64,000 nt of DNA from Cloeon dipterum (lineage: Eukaryota; Arthropoda; Insecta; Ephemeroptera; Baetidae): positions 20,756,335-20,820,334 of the forward strand of contig NC_088788.1 in assembly GCF_949628265.1 (NCBI RefSeq). Direction: 5' to 3'. This document shows, piece by piece, positions 25,101 to 38,600 of the stretch (positions are counted from its first letter, which is position 1; the number at the start of each line of letters is the position of its first letter). The notes beneath the pieces are model-generated. The model did not search any database, was not told the origin of the DNA, and saw only the letters and a program-made list of their open reading frames with translations. The translations under genes and the position numbers were made by a program.

Positions 25101-25254
25101 TAAAACGTACAACGACGTCCACTCTCCTGAGTGATCACCTCTTTCCTGCTTTGTCTTTCAATTCCATACAGAAATAAACACAATGCCCAGTTTTATGATC
25201 CGATTTGACCCCCTTTAAAGATTTGACTGTTTCTTGCTCTATGTTGTAATCCAT
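25101..25254 (-). pseudogene. Coding-like segment with an apparent frameshift
   Basis: On the - strand an ATG at 25254 opens 39 codons to a TGA at 25137-25135. The peptide has a CVYFC cysteine pair followed by a Lys-rich run. Shifting frame just before that stop gives a further 12 sensible codons including another Cys, to about 25101. The pattern suggests a decayed cysteine-containing domain, possibly from a mobile element. Not assignable to a family. Confidence 0.2.
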
Positions 25255-25893
25255 GAACTTTGCATAGATTGATGGAAAGAAAAAACTATTTTGATGTTAA
25301 TGATTTTCCCCTATTTTTTATTTGAATAGTGATTGATAATGCATTCTAAATTTTGGGGCAGTCCCTACTGCATTGCAGAAGGGCACAATGGCAAGTTAAA
25401 AAATGGAAGCGCTACCTCATCATCATCCAAGCAGAGGTAAATTTAACTTATTTCCTTTTTCTCTTTTGGTGTAGTGTTGCAATGGTTTAAATTTGTGTCT
25501 GTAGTGTGAGTATAGGCCCAAAGTTTGAATCCTTTTGTTAAAAGTCAGGTGCAAAATATTATCCTTAATATGGGGGGTACAATGGTCGCTCCCTAATTGC
25601 AGAATCACAATATAGACTGCACCTGACTCTTTTAAATGGAGAGTTGCCGCTAGAGCTTTGAAGTGGATATTATGCAAATGAAGAGATGGTTAGCTGCTCG
25701 TCGGCTAATCCAGCTTAGCATATTTTTCACTCTAACACCCCTTTTTAAATGTGGGCCTCAAAGGATACGCAGTTTTAAATAATTTCTGTGTGTCATATAT
25801 GTGCTAAAATTGCTTGATGCATATATTTTAGGTCGCAAATATCAGAACCTAAATATTTAAAAAATTGCATCTTATTTGAAAAGTATATCAAAT

Positions 25894-26913
25894 TTAATCA
25901 TCATTGTAAAATTTTTTTACAAACTCGATATAAACCGGTTTCTGCTGACCAGTAGCTGGAACGTAATGCCCACCAGAATGCTGAAGAACAGTTGGATTTT
26001 CAAAGCACTCAGCAAGCTCTTCACTCATTTCTAGAACAAAACCAGATTAGTTTTGGTATAAACTTATAGTTATCAGCACGCAAGTTTACCTCTTGGTATT
26101 ACATTGTCAGTCTCGCCCATGACTTGAAGAGTAGGGTGTGTAATTTTCTGCTTGTAATAGATAGCATGAGCTTCGCATCGTGACTTGAAACCAGCAACCA
26201 AAATAGCAAACCTGAATTTTATCGATGAATCTGCGGAAGTCAACTTCAGTCAAAACAGTCTTTAAATGAACAGACATCGAACCTACTTGGGTTACTTTGG
26301 GAATGAGCAGCAAGTAATGCAGTAAGAGTTGCACCCTGAGAAAACCCTAGCACACCATCAAATGGTCCCTGGGTCTTAAAAGTTTCTTCAACCAAATTGA
26401 GACTCTCCTCAAATCCAAAACCTTTCTCACAGAACGTTTTCCCACTGAACTTCTTGTCCTCCGAGCAAAACCACCATCCCCTCTGGTCTGGAATCTCTGG
26501 GAACATATACATAAATATATTTCGATTTTTACACTTTTTTGTGATTTTTAGTTAAAATAAAAATACGAACCTTCAGTCACGTTTTGCCCATCTGTATCGA
26601 TAGGAGGAACTTCATGGGGAGCGTTGAGAAAAACAAACTCGACGTTTTTGTTCTTGAATATCTTCCTAAAAGAGCCAATTTTGCCTTTAAACGCCTCTGC
26701 ATTTTGTCTGTACCCATGTATGCATAGTACCTGAGGAGAGAAAGAGTGGAAATTATGTTATAACAAGCAAAAGTGACCGCAAACACATAGACTATGGACG
26801 TGGAGAGACTCTCTAATTATTTGAAGTACATATATGTAAAGGAAAAATGCTCATTGGGAAAATATCTTGAATTTAACACTTACCCTGAGCGTCTTTAAGT
26901 CGGTGCTGGTCAT
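25894..26913 (-). CDS. OVCA2: OVCA2/FSH1-family serine hydrolase (220 aa, complete)
   Basis: Exons on the - strand: 26913-26884, 26730-26571, 26496-26283, 26211-26090, 26030-25894. Phases 0,1,2,1 join to 663 bases ending in TAA. One intron is only 71 bases (26282-26212). The product is an alpha/beta hydrolase: VLCIHGYRQN at residues 11-20 is the family's N-terminal strand and oxyanion loop. GFSQG holds the nucleophile Ser116, GETD the acid Asp170, and HSGGHYVPA the catalytic His197. Length and motif order match OVCA2 (about 227 aa in human) and yeast FSH1. Family members are cytosolic esterases; human OVCA2 prefers long-chain alkyl esters, and the natural substrate here is unknown. The gene lies on the same strand as multiplexin, 1.5 kb downstream of its stop. 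Confidence 0.93.
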
Positions 26914-28375
26914 TTTAAATATGAAATATTTATGCTTAAACGATTCTAATATCTAACAAAATGTTTTATAATTCAAGTGGAAAAGAAGAAGTTTCTGTTA
27001 GTTTTGCTTCTGGTGTTGTTTTGAAAACATCCTTCCATCCTTCTAACAGCTGTTGTCAGTTGTGAGAGAAGAGGGGATAGTGGATTTAGGGGAGGCCAAT
27101 GAGAGCGAATGCCAAACGCGGCAGACAGAACAGGCGCTTTTTCAGTTTTCAGTCAAAAGATCGATAACTTCAATTTTACTTAGTCCACTACTTCCTTTCT
27201 AAAAAAAGTTTTGAAATTTAAATAAAGACAATCGTTGAATTTTTAAAGTTTCAAACTCTGAAATTTTAAAATGTATTATTTATTTTATTTGTAATTTTTA
27301 TAAAAATTGTTGCACGCATGCAGGGAACTGTCGTTTTTTATTTATAAAAATGCCTAATTATGTTTACAACATTTTTATTATTTACACATAAATTTACAGC
27401 TAGTTTTGAGGTTTTCAGTATACACAACATAATTTTATTATAGCCTGCGCGGTACCTGTTGTGATATCAATTGATACATAATTTTATCATTTCTTTCCAT
27501 TTTTTGTTCTTACATGATTTAACTTTCAATACCATTATACATAGTAAGTTAAAAGTTACAGACGAGGGAATTATCTACCTTATGCCTGACGGACAGAAAA
27601 ATCTTCAATAGCATTTTTATATTTATATTGTATTATTTTGTTAATTTCACAAGCATACATCAAATGAGTCAATGCAAAAATTGGCATTGTTCCTATATAC
27701 GTTTCGACAATCACAAATTACACAAATTATCAATAGTCCAGACAGCACTGCTTTAATTAGTTTGCTAACTTAGATGTTAATTTGTTACATTGATTATATA
27801 AAATTCATATCTGGTAATTGAACAGAATAAAGCCTCAATCTTACAAAACTTGTCATCATTTTTCCAAATTTTATAACTTGAATCAGTTAACATACACACA
27901 TGCACTTATTTTACTGCATCAAAGCAGTAAGTTTGGAATGTGAAAACGGTGAAAACAATGATTAATACAGTGATAAGGAAATGAGCTGAATGCTAAAAAA
28001 GGATTTAATAAATAGAATGGTGTCAGTAAAAATTACAAAGTACTACACGTTATCATATGAACACTAGGACAATTAACATTTGATCAAACCATGAGGGCAT
28101 ATGCAATAATTATTGAATTTTGCTGTTGGTAACTCAAAAGCACTCAATATAGTTGCAAAGAGTTGGTTTTAAATATTATTGCACGCATTTTAATATTAAC
28201 ATAAGAGTAGAGAGCTTGAGAAGTCGTGACCAGATGAGTATTACATTTAATTACAAGCTGAGGAGAATGTGAATGATGGTTTTTGCGCGCGTGTCTGAAT
28301 GATATATAATAAATTAGTTTTCAGCGAGGACGGATGAACGCGATACAGATATAGAGATAGAGCAGAGAGAACAAT
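26914..28375. other. 3' flank of multiplexin and 5' flank of OVCA2
   Basis: AT-rich with no gene. Much of it is probably the 3' untranslated region of multiplexin, transcribed on the - strand; several TTTATT words on + (AATAAA on -) around 27.28-27.38 kb could be its polyadenylation signals. The part next to 26913 should hold the OVCA2 promoter; no TATA/Inr pair stands out. Confidence 0.45.
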
Positions 28376-29600
28376 TCAGTTGACGCCACTGATGAGCGCA
28401 TTGTAATCCGACTCGCTGAGAATCTTGTCCTCGGGAATGCTGCGTCTGCTGCGAGCTATGCTGGTAGCCTCCACGCACAACACAATCAGCTTCTGGTCGC
28501 AAGTGAACCGCTCCTGGCCCAGCAGCCGACCTTTGAGCAGTGACGAGCCCAGGCCAAGCTTGTCCATCGACTCTGAGTGCCACGCCTCGCAGTATGTGTC
28601 CACCGCCCGCTCGCCCAGCAGTTGCGACCCATGCCAGATGGCTTTCAGCGGCCTGAGTAAAAGAAATATATAATTTTTAACAACAACCAAAGAGAAGAGT
28701 TATCAGAATCACAAAAGAGCAAAAGTCAAATTTTGTGTCTACAAATGAAATAATCGAATTACAAAAGGCGTGTATTAAATAGTATTTAAAAAATGCTCAA
28801 ATTCATTTCCTCACCTCAGAAAAAGTTAAAATTTTAAAGCTATATTAACTGATGCACGAAATACATATTGGGTGGGTCTACATGTCACCTCAATTTTAAG
28901 CTGACCCTGAGGGGTTTAGGGGACACAAGAGGTGATAAGCATAACTCAGATCCACCTATTAATCAGCACATAAAATTTCTCAATCAGCAGCTAAGTGCAC
29001 AATACTAAAGATTTTTTCTCCCAAATTCAATTTTAAACTAAAATAATCATGCAGCACCATACAGATTTGTACCTAATGATAGCATCAGCAATCAAACTTT
29101 CCATTTTTTGTCTTTTGATTTTAATAACACTTTCAAGCAATAAATATCCATATTAGTTTCGTAGTTATCTTGATTTCTTGATTAAAAAGTTAAAATAAAT
29201 CAAAGTGTGAAGGGTTATTAAATTGGAAATTACCAGGTCTGATCTGTAAGGATATTCCTGCCACTGAAGCTGTAAATTCTGGACTGGCCGAGGAAGAGGG
29301 CACCGTCGCCGTTAAACAGCTCATTCCAAGAGTTGAACAAGACATCTCCCTAAAATCACAAGTTTGCAATCAAAGGAATGCATTATAATATGAAATAAAT
29401 CATGCCTTGATATTTAGGACTGGCAAATCCCTGTCCGAGGAGCGCACAATGGAGTCCAAATCCTGGACCCTAGAGGCCAAAAATGCCCTGAAGGTACCTC
29501 GGAGGTTTGCCCTCCGTGCCTGCCTGTAGCAATTGTAATCGGCGCCTCTGACACCATGCATGTTTCCTGAAGTTGGCTCATTCAGGGCTGCTATTCTCAA
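28376..29600 (-). CDS. Mp: Multiplexin endostatin domain (exons 22-24)
   Basis: Exons 29600-29406, 29349-29234 and 28652-28376. Family landmarks in order: [83 protein letters not shown], and [12 protein letters not shown] (each shown in part). The four conserved Cys (NCY, YCE, TCD, LCV) are present, so both disulfides can form. The basic [10 protein letters not shown] face resembles the heparin-binding surface. After the domain a tail of about 27 residues contains RSRRS and runs acidic to the TGA. The first intron uses a GC donor (listed separately). In other animals the domain can be released by proteolysis as endostatin. Confidence 0.93.
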
Positions 29601-32600
29601 CTGAAAATTAATTCATGTGATTCAAAATTAAATTTCCAAATTAAAGGGTAATAGTGGTCCAAATATTTAGTTACCATCCTAGGAGTCCACTGAATAGCAT
29701 GAAATTTTGTTTTGAGTTAAAGAAGACTGACATTTAAGAACAATGGAACTCACATGAGGGCCGTCAACAGTTTTGAGTTGGTTGGAAACCTTCAACTGAG
29801 GCTTAAATGGTGGCACAATCGTAGGCTCAGTGGTGGTCATGACCTCTGGCGGTACAGTAGCGTCAACAGACACCAAATTCCCAAGCTTCTCAGTCATGGG
29901 ATTAGCATTTCTTATTTACAAAATCAATTTTACTCACAGCTATATACTGCCAGCCACTTTTGACCCTGACTAGAAGAGCCTCCTCGTCGAGAAGGAAAGT
30001 GATTGTGCCCACAGGTGAAGCAGAGGACATCTGAAATTCATCAATATATATACAATTCCATAACATTACTTTCTCCCACACACAAATAATCGATTTATAA
30101 CATTATAAAATATATGAATTGACAAACTATCTTTGCAATTGAGATAAAATATAACCAGCCTGTTGGCTCACATTATTATTGTTAAGGCATTCTCGGAAGT
30201 GTAAAAGCAATGAAAGCTAAATATTTGAGCAGTTCGGGGATCTAATACTGGTTGCCCTATGTCAAAGATGGCAGAAGGTGGTCAGTTAAGTGACTCAAAA
30301 TGCTCAACGGGCTGGGCAGCGCCGACAAATATTTCAATCAAAGACGTCTGTGGAGGGAGGTAAAAAGTTATAGCCAGCCACATTGGGCCAAAGTACATCT
30401 GCGGCCACTTGGGCCTCATGTTATCCGCTCAGCGTTGTGATAATGGGACCCAATGAGCTCATATAGCCCACGGGATGTGCTGAGCAGAGGTACAAAAAGT
30501 AAATAAATAAAATTAATAAACACAAACACACCATTATTATGCTATGAATTAAATTTAGTAGCAAAATGTGAGCTTATTTACTTTGATCATGGTCTCTGCA
30601 TTTTGGAATGTGACTGCCCCGGGAACAATCTTGACTTGAGGCGGTGGGGGTGGCGCCTCGTGGTGGTGTTGATGACCAGAATGATGAATCATAGGAGCTG
30701 CAAATCAAAATCAAGATTGCATATTGTTTAGAAATTTAATAAGTATAATCTTACCAAGTCCATCTTTCATGTCCTTCATTTGTTTAATGTATCGGAGCTC
30801 CTCAAGACTTCCTCTTGCACTGCCTGCCAATTCAATTCAAAGCCTATTTTAATATTTCTCATGAGAAATTATGAAATTACCATGTTTCCCAGTGAGGGTA
30901 GGATCTCCGTAGACAGGACTAGGAGGCCTGTATGAGTGGAAACCTGGTTCTCCAGGTGGTCCAGCATCTCCTTTTTCGCCCTGGATTGATATTCCTGGAG
31001 GACCAGGTGGGCCCTATAGTTAAAACATTATAGGTTTGAGAGTAAAAATGTAGACCCTTGGCTCACAGGAGGCCCTGGTGGTCCAGGAACTGGCACATAA
31101 TGTAGCCCCTTCGGTAGCAAACCTTCGCCTTCACCAGGCTCCCCCTTTGAACCAGAATCACCTTTATCTCCTTTCACCTGCAAAAGATTGCGAGTTAAAT
31201 TAACTCTTTTTGCTCTATTTCACATAATCTAGACTGATTCCTTACCACATCACTCTCCAAAAAGTGTGATAGCATGATAATTTGAAGGTAAATTCAGTAA
31301 TTTACACTTTAAAATACTGTACTTGATTGACAATCAAAGGCAAAAATTTAAAAATACATACACCCCATCCTGGAAGACCAAAGTCCCCTCGCGGTCCTAC
31401 TGGTCCTGGGGGGCCAGGAGGCCCAGGTGGTCCCTGAAGGGTAAAAGAAACATTAGTCATCAGACAAATATTCTCATTAATTTCTCTCTTACAGGCTCTC
31501 CACGTTTTCCTCTCTTTCCTCTTTCACCTCTATCTCCCTAATAGTTGGTCAAAAAGTGTTTGATTTTCAAATTTAATTTCATTTGAAGACAATAATTACC
31601 TTCAAAGACTTGCCGTCAATTGAAACCAGTTCTCCAGGCTCACCTTTCGCCCCAGGATAACCATCCTTGCCCTAAACCAGTTATGAAAATGAGCACAAGG
31701 ACTTTCTCAAAAGGTGTATTCCTAGATAGCACTTACATCAACTCCAGGATAGCCTGAATCCCCTTTGTCTCCTTTATCCCCTTTCTCGGTGCTGAGCAAG
31801 TTGTCTCCCGCAATGAGACTGGCTGCGTTTATAGCTGGAGGGCCAGGAGGTCCCATTGGGCCCATGTCTCCCTTATCTCCCTTTCCGCCAGGCAGGCCAT
31901 TTTCTCCTGGCATGCCTATTTTAAAAATAAAATATTTTATACTAACAATATATGACTTTTTAGCAAAATTTTACCTGGCATTCCATCAATTCCAGGCTCA
32001 CCTCGCTCACCTTTGAACCCTTGGTAACCAATGCTTCCTTGATGACCCTGCAAGACAGTTTAAAATTAATTAAATATCGATGCAAAACAATATTGGGTCT
32101 ATTGAAAAGAATGTTAGTAGAAGAGAATGTTTTTAGTCAAGCACCTTATCGCCCTTCTGCCCTCTCGTGCCGGCCTCCCCGCGGTCCCCTTTGTTTCCAG
32201 GCACACCTCTCTCACCCCTTGGTCCGTGAGGCCCTCCATCACCTTTCTCCCCTTTTGGCCCCGGGCTACCAGGGCGTCCCATGCCCTGACTGAACCCTGA
32301 GCCGCCAAGAAGCGAGTCCTGGCGTTGCGGAAGAGTGAGATTAGTTTTGATACATGCTTCAGATATGAGTGCAAAAAAGAACCTTGAGATTGCCCCGCGG
32401 CCTCCACCCAGGCTGTGTTAGCAGCAGAAATTTTCAAAGTTAGTACAATCAGCCGAGCAGATGCGTGCATCTAAGAGGATTTAAACTGCTTACGTCATAA
32501 TTTGTGTAATCCGAATTGCCTGGGGATCCGGGAGGGCCAGGCAGACCTTGCAGGCCCGGAGTGCCATCCCGACCAGGCTCACCCTTTTGACCTGGCTGGC

Positions 32601-35600
32601 CTTCCAATCCCTGAGGACCGCCATCACCTCGATCCCCCTTTTCGCCCCTCTGGCCTGGAGCACCACGTTCACCAGTAGGACCCGGCAGACCCTGGATAAG
32701 TAAAAAATTAATTAATTGATTAATCTGAAAGTTGCACAGCTAAATTTTAGCAGAACCATAGAGAGGACAAAACAGTTAATGTAGAGAGAGTTGGTTTAAA
32801 AATATATCTTTTTCATTTAAATAAGGCTGATAATATGAACTTTTCGTAGTAAATAAATAAAACAATCATGATCTGGAAGAAAATTAAAGTATTTTTCTGT
32901 AACACAGAAGGTAAAAAATTTATGTGTGATGAAGTAATCAAAGTGAGAATAACGCAAAAATCTGGCTCATTCCAGGTTAAAATATAAAGTATTCTCTGAG
33001 CTAGGCCGCTGATAGCAGGGTAAAATATAGCAAGCGCTACTGTTCTGAGTGGCTGGTCCTGATTCTTTTAGAAACGCGATATTGTTTTTTTTATTAAGTA
33101 ATATATACATAAATTTATGTTGACACTTATCGGTCCAGAAATTATATATGTAAATATATACTCTTAAAAGAAGGTTTATACCACCGTATGGCTGTCAGTT
33201 CGATCACATAACACATTACTGCACTTCCAAACATTACCTTTCCCGCTCTGACATAATTCACAAGTGAAACAGAACGGGATCAAAAGGTGTTAAGTGTGCA
33301 CTGATGTGATGTGTGATCGATTCTCTGATCTAATAACAGCGGTAGCCGATTTTTTAGTTAAAATAACCTGACTAAATTTCTATTTATTTTTATAAGTATC
33401 AATTTTTAAGGTTAAATTTGAGGAGTAGCGAAATCTTTCAGGCTGAGAACGATTCAGCTAGTTTAATTTTATCTTGCATTATCCAAACATACTCAATTTT
33501 AACTAACACTTCATGGTGCCAGCTCTATTTGAACCTAACGATCAGCTTTTTTTCAGGTTTTATAACTATTTTACCAGACATGACTGACTTATTTATATAT
33601 ATGTTTTGATTAAACTTTCTTACTATAGGAATAGATTAAAAAATGTTCGTTTCGTGATTTGGTTTTGGTTAGCTATTTTTTCAAGTCATTATTAAAAAAT
33701 AGCCTAGATATAATTATAAGTTTTATGCTGTTGGCATTAAATTAGTGTATTTTTATTATTAATTTTACTTACTGATAAGCCAGGCTGCCCTGTTTTTCCG
33801 TCTCTACCTGGCATCCCAGGTGGCCCAGGAATCAGATCAGGTATCTGGCCGTCAGGTCCAAATATCATGGACGTGTTACATGTGCACGTGCCTGGCGGAC
33901 CAGGTGGTCCGATCGGACCTCTTGAAATCTGAATAAGAAATTAGAAAACATGATCAAACATTTCCCAGTCAGCCACTTACTCCTTCTCCAGAGAGAAAAT
34001 CGCCACCTCCGTTACCTCCATAGCCTGGCTCTCCAGGCGGACCTGGAGGGCCACGCAACACCTCTCCTGGCGGACCCTGATCGGAACCAATTTAACATTC
34101 CGCACAGAAAACTTTAAAAACTCTGAATTACCCGCTCTCCTTTTTCACCTTTATCTCCTTTTAAGCCGTCTGAACAATTTAGAAAGGTATTATTACACCA
34201 AACTGAAAGGAAAATGAAAGCAAAATAAATAGAATGCGACGCGTAAATCAAACATTAAAAAAATAAATGTCACTACTCGTGTAAAATCAGCGAAAGAGTC
34301 GAGTCATGCAAACTTACGGTGCATCCGAGGTGGCGGCGGTGGGAAGGGCGGCACCGAGCCCAGGTCGCCCCTGTCTGACGGATCTCCGGTCAAAAAGTCG
34401 TCTGGAGAATTCTCCTGCAGAAAAAGCAAACCGAGCGTTAGCCAAGGCGAAGGCGACAAATCAAAGCAACTGCGGCAATCTCGATCGAGTTGACAGCTTT
34501 AGAGATAGGGTAATTTGCACGCGCGTGGGCGCCACAGACCACGCGTAAATCGCGAACGGTCTTGCGCTCTCGGTGAGTAATGCCGTGGGTATGGTGGCTG
34601 ACATCACGCGGACACACCTTCTAATCAGTGACCCTGGGGTCAGCCTGCAAAACAAAAAGTCTCGGTAGCCTGCTTTTCCTATTATATCAGCCGTCAATCT
34701 TGCCAGTTTATTTGTACCCAGTCAAAGGTGGCGGTGTACCGAGCGCTCTTTATGCCCAATTGATTGATTGTCAATTGACCAGAGGTGGTCGTGGGAAAAT
34801 TGATTTGAATGAACGCAGTTGTCTCCGTTTATTTCACAAACGAGACGGATCAGACAGCCAGAGGCCGTGAAAAATGAGCATGATCACCACAGACCACCTA
34901 GATGAAATGGACTTATTGCCTTCCTGACTGACACATTGTCATTTTATGCTGGTTAGGATGACAATGAGCCATTAAAGCAGGTTAAACTTTATGCCATAAA
35001 ACATCATAGTTGCCAAATTTTGTTCTCTAACTTGGCATTTATTAAAAAGTGATAAATTTCTGCATGAAATTGTATTTTTGCAAATTTCGACGAAAGCGTT
35101 GAGCGGATGATAACAGGTTGTAAATTAATAAAAAAATGTGAACAGTCTTTCATTATTCAGTTTAAGAACTCAAGCGGAAAATTCGTCGGTTCATTCTCAG
35201 AAGGTTCTGCTTCTGGCGAAAAGTAACTCCCACTCGTAAATGGAAATTAATTTTCAGCAGATGAGTGCCATCGGCGATTCGGCGCATAAATCCTTGGCAC
35301 GTTAAGAGCAGGAGAAAAATATTTTCGACAGACAAAATGGAAATTTTAAGTAGTGGGCGACCAACAATGAGGAATTATTTAGCACCTTGGCTGGACACAC
35401 AGAGAGAATATGTATTTATTGAAGAGTCAAACAAACAGAGGCAGCTGTCGCTGGCTCCATTCACAGAGAATTTCTTTCTCCTCGGCATCAAAAGAATGAG
35501 GGAGTGTGGCGTGTTTTATTTTCTGAGCGTGTGATTAAATGGCGACCATGATTTATCTCCTGGGTGGACTCAATGGCTGAAAATTAATGAAAGGGAGACG

Positions 35601-38600
35601 GAGGACTGGAAGAAACAAATAAGATTGTCGGAGAAAATTAACAGAAAAAAATATAAATGCGATGACTCACCAGGTCTTGGTCACGGTCTAAATCATCAAA
35701 ATCGCCAGACCCTGACGCAAATCCCTGAAAAGGAACAAAACATAAAATAAATGAGGTAAAACACTAAAAATGGAAAAAATAATCAAACTTTGTTGGGAAA
35801 CGGTTAGTACAGTTATGTTATGCGAGACCAAACTTCAATTCAAATATACGTTTTATGCAAGTTCTCTTTAGTGAATTTTGAAGGATCTTCATTATAATAT
35901 TTTTAGACTTAAAGTAAGCTTTCGTGGCTTGGTGATCTTTCACGTTGAATTATTTTAGCCGCACGCATGATGATTAATGAGTAAAATAAAACGAAATTAT
36001 ACCAAACAAAGGGTTCATCAATCAATAAAACTAAAAATCGGGGTGATCAATAACGAAATGATGACAGCCTTTTCGGTTTACACTCAGAGGAAAGTAAGGA
36101 ATCGGTGCTAAATCGCGCTCCCCTTGTTTCACCACGAGCTTTGGCACGCCCAGAAACCCGTCAGTCATTTGCATAAATAAATTGTGCGTCTCGTCGATAA
36201 TATTGGGCCAGAAAAAGCAGATAAAACGCGAGACATCGAATGAGTGAATGAACTGGCCGCGCGAGTTTCAATTTTTATGGTCGGAAAAAGGGCAGGCACA
36301 GGTAGCTGCCGCCGGCCTCAGATGATTTGTATGGAAATGATCTATGAAGATGTATTCATATACTTTTATTAATCCACCTCGAAGCCAAGATTTATCGGCC
36401 GCACTGGCTTTTCTCTTTTCCAAATTTACGCCTCAGGTGGTTTTTGGGCGAAATATTATTTTTTATAATGAGAACATAATTGAATGAGATTTACGGCACG
36501 CCAAATGCTAGATGAGTTCACGAGTGCGAAGTGAATTATTGCGCGCGTGTTCACCGATTCGCTTCCTTGGCAATTTTTTATCTTGGCGCTGAATTTATAA
36601 ATAGCGAATGCTAATTTTTAGGAACGCCGTCGCACTTTCGCATGATTGATGAGTTCATGGAATTTTAAAATTTAAATTTAAAATCGTGCGCAGTATATCG
36701 TGATAAATTTAAGAATTTGGTAAGGACACTTTTTTATTGTCAGTAGCCGCGGACGCACGTAATTTTATTTTTATTCGTGTGTCGCTTCCAAATGCGACGC
36801 ATCTCTTTAGTATGGTAACGATTTAATTGTTACATCTCGAATAAAAACGAGGCAGTAAATGTCTGGTAGAAGAAAACTGGTCGGATGAAACGTAATGCGA
36901 TGGTTGAAAAGGATGAAAAATTCATTGTGGGGGGATTGGAGGGAGAAAAACAAACAATAAATATAAAAGACGGAATTCTGAAAGCAGGGTTCGTCTTGGG
37001 GTTGGCCGCCGGAATTAAATTAATAAATTTGGGTTCATCCACCGTGAAGTGAAGCGAGCCTGAGCGTCTTATTCTCTCCTCTGCCTGACTGAGAGACGAA
37101 TAGAAAAGGAATATTGCGTCCCGCGCCGTGGGAGGTGCGATTCCTAGCCTTTTCCCTTCTGTTTGCCTTTGAACCTGAAGTTGAGCCGGCGGTCATTTGT
37201 TATTCCAGCGCGCCTGTTATCACACATCGGAGAAGGTGCAAGTGAAAAATTAAATTGTGCCCGCTATTTTGTTATTTATTTTCGGTGCCCCACGCGGACG
37301 GACCCTAACACGCCCTTTATACGTATTAGACACGCGGGCCTGGCCGATAAAACAAACGGGAAATTAACATTTTCAAACATTCAGCATTCCACTGCCGTTA
37401 TGTATAAACTATTCATTGAAACAACAAAACGATAATGTAAATCACATAGCTTTTCCAAGCAGCTTTTTCAATATCTTAGCTCTTTAACTTCATCGGCACG
37501 CGTCCTTTGATATTCTGCCCCTATAAGCGATCCCATGAAGAAGAGAAAATCTTTTCATTTCATTCTCATTTCACCTCGCCCACGAGATCTCCCTCAGGGC
37601 GAAAAGCTGAGATTTTCGACGCCGATCGCAAAGTGGCGGGCATTTCCTGAGCGAATTTACGTTGGGCAGCTGCTGAAAATTGTGCTTTGAGTAACGCTAA
37701 GACTGGCTGACTGACTGATGATAATCAGAGCAGCAGAGGATGAATAAATTTTTTCGCCGACGCTCGCAAGCAAGCTAGTATAGCTGCTGCTGGACAGTAT
37801 TACCCTCGCAGAGAGAGTGAGTGCTGCTGCACCATCCAACAGCTGACGGATCACGACCACGACGCGTAATGCGTATATTTTTAGTAGGGTCGGAGCTCCT
37901 TCTATTGGGCTGGCAAATTGAAATCGTAGCCGGCTACGCGCATTTTCATTTCATCCACGCCGCCATTCAGCCCGGCTTGTGTTTCAAGCCGCGAATTCAG
38001 CCTAATTAGCACGTCCATTCACTTAAGTCGAGAGCCACTGTGGCTTGATTATCCGCTCAATCAGATTATCATCTTTGTAACGCAGTCGCTCCCATCTTGG
38101 ACGGCATTTTTTCGAAGTCCTGTCATAGAGCTGCTTCAATAAAACGGATGGAACGTAAAAGGGGAGCTAATTTGCGAAAATAAAGTTGGAATGCTGCCGC
38201 TATTCTGGTTGGAAGTATGTGAGGGTTGTTTTCTATGTTGAAACTCATTTACATAAAGCGTTTTTATTTCAGTTTATTACAATACCCGATTTAAAATAAA
38301 AAAAATGCCCGTAGTTTTTAGAGTTATAACGTGTAAAACGCAACCAATCACTGACTCATACAATATTAAAAAATACACCGTAATTAATTACTTCCAGACA
38401 CGAATCGGAAGAAAGGTTTCGTGTCACGCATTAAATTCCTAGAAAGTTCCTTTGTAGAATATCACAATTATTCTCTTAATTTATTATCAAAGCATTTCTC
38501 CTGGAATAAAATGGATTGGCCGACACGTATAGAAACGATTTTACAGCCCAGTGTCGGAGAGAAAAGTGAAACATCTCGAGGCGAAAATCTCAGTCAGTCG

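Larger units (their letters stand above)
13307..25893. other. Long gene-free stretch between the coiled-coil and OVCA2 genes
   Basis: No multi-exon gene is supported over 12.5 kb. CpG-rich blocks (about 13740-14460, 15760-16420, 16860-17560, 18360-18980, 19740-20480, 20830-21560, 22760-23400, 23940-24720) alternate with AT-rich DNA. Exceptions worth listing separately are a TATA/initiator promoter at 19225, an orphan frame at 21845 and a frameshifted coding-like segment at 25101. The CpG-rich blocks carry the longer open frames, but these lack consistent composition and splice context. Confidence 0.5.

Noticed and set aside
26107..26334. Longer - strand frame overlapping OVCA2 exons 3-4
   Set aside because: It reads through the 71-base intron in the wrong frame; the spliced frame restores the FAILVAGF and GETD family motifs.
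31765..32016. Pro/Ser-rich + strand frame
   Set aside because: It is the reverse complement of Gly-X-Y exons of multiplexin; the repetitive SPLSPF pattern is antisense collagen.
32490..32672. - strand frame starting MNVVLQARG
   Set aside because: Wrong frame over collagen exon 32691-32494; the neighbouring frame gives perfect Gly-X-Y triplets and correct splice phases.
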